64,000 nt of DNA from Eublepharis macularius (lineage: Eukaryota; Chordata; Lepidosauria; Squamata; Eublepharidae), in assembly GCF_028583425.1 (NCBI RefSeq), contig NC_072794.1:30749232-30813231 (forward strand), in the 5' to 3' direction. Shown here one piece after another: positions 61,201 to 64,000 of the stretch. Each line of letters starts with the position of its first letter. The first letter of the stretch is position 1. The notes beneath the pieces are model-generated. The model worked only from the letters and a program-made list of their open reading frames with translations, did no database searches and had not been told where the DNA came from. Made by a program: the position numbers and the translations under genes.

Positions 61201-62092
61201 ATTTTATGCAGCTGGTGTATTGTAAAGAGAAGCCTATGGGGAATCAAGCTTGAGCACAACTTGGGCAAAAACAATGCTTTGGGACAGGCACAGTGGTGCG
61301 GACAGTAACCCCTGCCATGAAGGATATCTGGTTTGACCTGTCCAAAAAGTGATTTTGAGGTGCAGAACCGAAAATTCGTTATTCATAAGTATATTGGCAA
61401 AGAAAGTATATAATTGACATAAGGGCATCAATATTCTATTAAAAAGCAAACACACTATCCTATCTGGGCAGGACTCTTTCCCCCCATCTTATCGGAAAAA
61501 GCTTTGCTTTCATCTCACACGTCTGTTTCCTATTTACAGAGCTCTTTGTTGTGGGGCTGTTCCCCTGAGCCAAATCACCGCCCTTCCCTAGCCTCCACCT
61601 TCCCGGCAAAAAACATGTAGTAGAACTGGTAACAGCCATAATGGGATTTGCATACAGGGTTGGAAATGTATCACCTTCCCCAGTCCTGCAAGCAGGTTGA
61701 GTGGCTGGAAGCTTTGCCTGCATAACTTCTTGGACAAATGGCAAGAAGGGTCAGCCTCAGGGTGGTCCTTGAACAGAATTAATCTTTTGAATGAATGGTG
61801 AGAATTTCCTTAACCAGCTTCAGGTTCACAGTCCTGGTAAGAAACAGCACCTTACATCACGGGAGGATTTCTGAGACTGTAAGTATTGCGAGTCACCCAT
61901 ATCCTTATCCGTGGCATGAACAATGCTGTCCTACCCTCACAGACTGCCTGGGTGTGGCCAGATGTGCAGGTTTCTGTATCCTTGCAATATGGACATTTTT
62001 GTCAGTTGAAGGTTGTCTTCAGTGGACTAAGAAAATTTGCCACAAATTTCTTGTTAACTGCAAAGGACACTTGTATTCTTTTGATCTGGTCA

Positions 62093-62282
62093 AGATGGGT
62101 AGCCATGTTAGTCTGTCTGTAGCAGCAGAAAAAAGCAAGAGTCCAGTAGTACCTATAAGACTAACAACATTTGTGGAAGGGTATGAGTTTTTGTGAATCA
62201 CAGTTCACTTCTTCAGCTCACTTCTTCTATCTACCACAAATTTTGTTAGTCTTATAGGTGCTACTGGACTCTTGCTCTTTCC
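62093..62282. mobile_element. Inverted-dimer AGTAGCACC-family element with 13-base duplication
   Basis: Left arm GCAAGAGTCCAGTAGTACCT, ATAAGACTAACAACATTTGT; right arm ACAAATTTTGTTAGTCTTAT, AGGTGCTACTGGACTCTTGC. The left arm carries an additional GGGTAGCCATGTTAGTCTGT end. TTTGATCTGGTCA is repeated perfectly at 62080-62092 and 62283-62295. Confidence 0.82.
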
Positions 62283-62627
62283 TTTGATCTGGTCACGGCT
62301 TATGGTGGAACCACTTTTCCCTTTAAACATTTTATCTCTTCTTTTGTATTCACAAGCAGAACAGTAAACAAGTATGTTTGTTCTTTCTCAGTGCTTGTGT
62401 ATGGAGTTGGGAGTGGGAACTCTAAACAGTGTCAGTGAATACAGAGGAGGAATAGGAATAGTTAGTCTAGATTTGCTGTTTGATGTTAAGGGGGATGCTA
62501 TTTAGTGTTTTGGGATAGCCCTGGAGCCCTTCAAAATTCATCAGTTTCCCCCAGTGAAATCAGTGAGTGGATGGTGGGATAAGCTTCCCTAAAAGAGAGC
62601 CTGCTCAACCACTACCAAACCTTTTTT

Positions 62628-62815
62628 GCAATGGGCCACTGCTCAATGATGGAGCACCTGTTTTTCATGCAGAAAGTCACAGGTTCAATTCCTGGCATCT
62701 CCAGATCAAAGGATCAGGTAGTAGCTGATGTGAAAGATTTCTGCCTGTGGAGCTGTTGCTAATCCGAGCAGACAGTATTGGCCTTGCTGGACCAAGGCTC
62801 TGATTCAGCTTGGTG
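62628..62815 (+). mobile_element. tRNA-derived SINE, nearly full length
   Basis: A-box region CACTGCTCAATGATGGAGCA, B box CACAGGTTCAATTCCTGGCA, body GTAGCTGATGTGAAAGATTT and AGCAGACAGTATTGGCCTTG, and end GGCTCTGATTCAGCTTGG. It is the same family as 4890-5050. Confidence 0.72.
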
Positions 62816-64000
62816 TGTTCAGTGTTCAGCTACAGAGGAGTAGTTTGCACATCCTATGGTGCAACTCTTGGGATGCAGGGCAAGTACCCAGCCTTGCCCC
62901 AGAATCTTCTGCGTGTGGGGGATTCGGTGGCTGATAGGAAGAGGTGTCTTAAAAGTGGATATGAAAAAGTTCCCTCAAAGGAGGAAGCATGAAATTCACA
63001 ATTCCACTAGAATCTTTCGTCATCCTACCCTCCCATGCCAAGTAACAATGTACCATTGATCATAAGCCCCTCTGTGTATATGTTTTAAACACAGAAATGC
63101 TGCCTAAGCCAAGCAGAAAAATGGAAGCCAGATCCCGGCTGGGAGGTGAAAAATTACTAGCAGGTAATCCCTGTGCTGGGCTCGAGACAGCTGCCCCTGT
63201 TGCTCTTTGGCTAAGGCAATTCCTCATTCCAGGGCCTCAGAGATTATTAACATGTTATATCCTCAATACCCACTCACTCCTCAGGTGGCACTTCAGGCAA
63301 AACGCCAAGGAATGAGAGAACCTCTTCTTGGTAACCAAGATGACCAAACTCAGAACCAGAAGCAGAGCACTGGGATTCATCCTGCTCCTTACAGGTTGCA
63401 CTGCAGCGCAAGAAGTAAACCACACAGGGAAGTTAGCATTAGCACAATAGATTCAGCCATATAATAAAAGGGAGCACGGCAAAACAAAGATTTACTTTCT
63501 CATATTACACAACAGTGTATGAACTGTGGTTCAGGTAGCAGTCTTTCTCTTAGCAACCCCCATCCAAGGAAAACAGCAGAAGGGTTCTCTATTCAGAATC
63601 TGGCCAACCTAGGATTCTCCTTCAGGAGGGAACAGACCTATATTGAGTCAAAAGAGTAAGATCCCACTGAATTCAATAGAGGGTTTACTTCCAACAGCAT
63701 AAACATGAACAGAATTGCAGCCAGAACTAAGCATGTATTTGTGAAAATGTGCACGTGCTTGGAACAATAGCAGACTCAGAAAGAGAAAAAATACATTTGT
63801 ATAAGGATTTTGTGCCAACCCCAACCTTCCAAGAATCATGCTATAGTCCCAGTTCTGCTGTGACTGGCAGCTCCGATTGGCAGGGGGATTAGGTCTCGTG
63901 GGCATCAGCCAGGCTGAATCAGTGTTAATGACACGTGGAAAGAGAGGAAACTTTTCATACATAACACAAAAGAGAAAAACAGGGACGCCATCAAGCATAC

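Overview
The window is vertebrate nuclear DNA, almost certainly from a squamate reptile (a lizard; the genus cannot be fixed from the sequence). It has interrupted genes with GT/AG introns, one CpG island, about 3% coding DNA, and a repeat load typical of squamates: Sauria-type tRNA SINEs, L2, CR1 and L1 LINE pieces, a Penelope-like fragment, 5S-rRNA-derived SINEs and many short hAT/Harbinger-like inverted-repeat elements.

Two host genes are present, tail to tail. On the + strand the window opens inside the last intron of ATF6 (about 1-6950). It then contains the terminal ATF6 coding exon (6951-7159) and its 3' UTR. On the - strand lies a complete OLFML2B gene. All eight coding exons are recognisable, with the ATG at 44113-44115 inside the CpG island and the stop at 13677-13679. 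The spliced reading frame is 2283 bases (760 residues), and every intron phase agrees across every junction. The order ATF6(+) / OLFML2B(-) is the same as on human 1q23.3, where NOS1AP follows. No NOS1AP exon was recognised before the window ends.

Layout: 1-6950 ATF6 intron with old LINE/SINE debris; 6951-7159 ATF6 end; 7160-13300 3' UTR and intergenic; 13320-44115 OLFML2B (introns of 1.1 to 13.1 kb carrying most of the mobile elements); about 43860-44960 CpG island and promoter; 45000-64000 intergenic DNA dense in L2, SINEs and inverted-repeat elements. The two proteins have no known direct link: ATF6 is the ER-stress transcription factor, and OLFML2B is a secreted olfactomedin-domain matrix protein. 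Their adjacency is old synteny rather than an operon-like unit.

I found no new gene system. The most notable material is in the mobile elements. There is a near-perfect 218-base CpG-rich palindrome (51199-51416) inside an L2 copy. An approximately 1.07-kb solo LTR with a 5-base target duplication sits inside another repeat (27367-28439). Three inverted-dimer insertions have 12-13-base target duplications. Several short transposons have readable duplications, and one repeat lies in the OLFML2B promoter CpG island.
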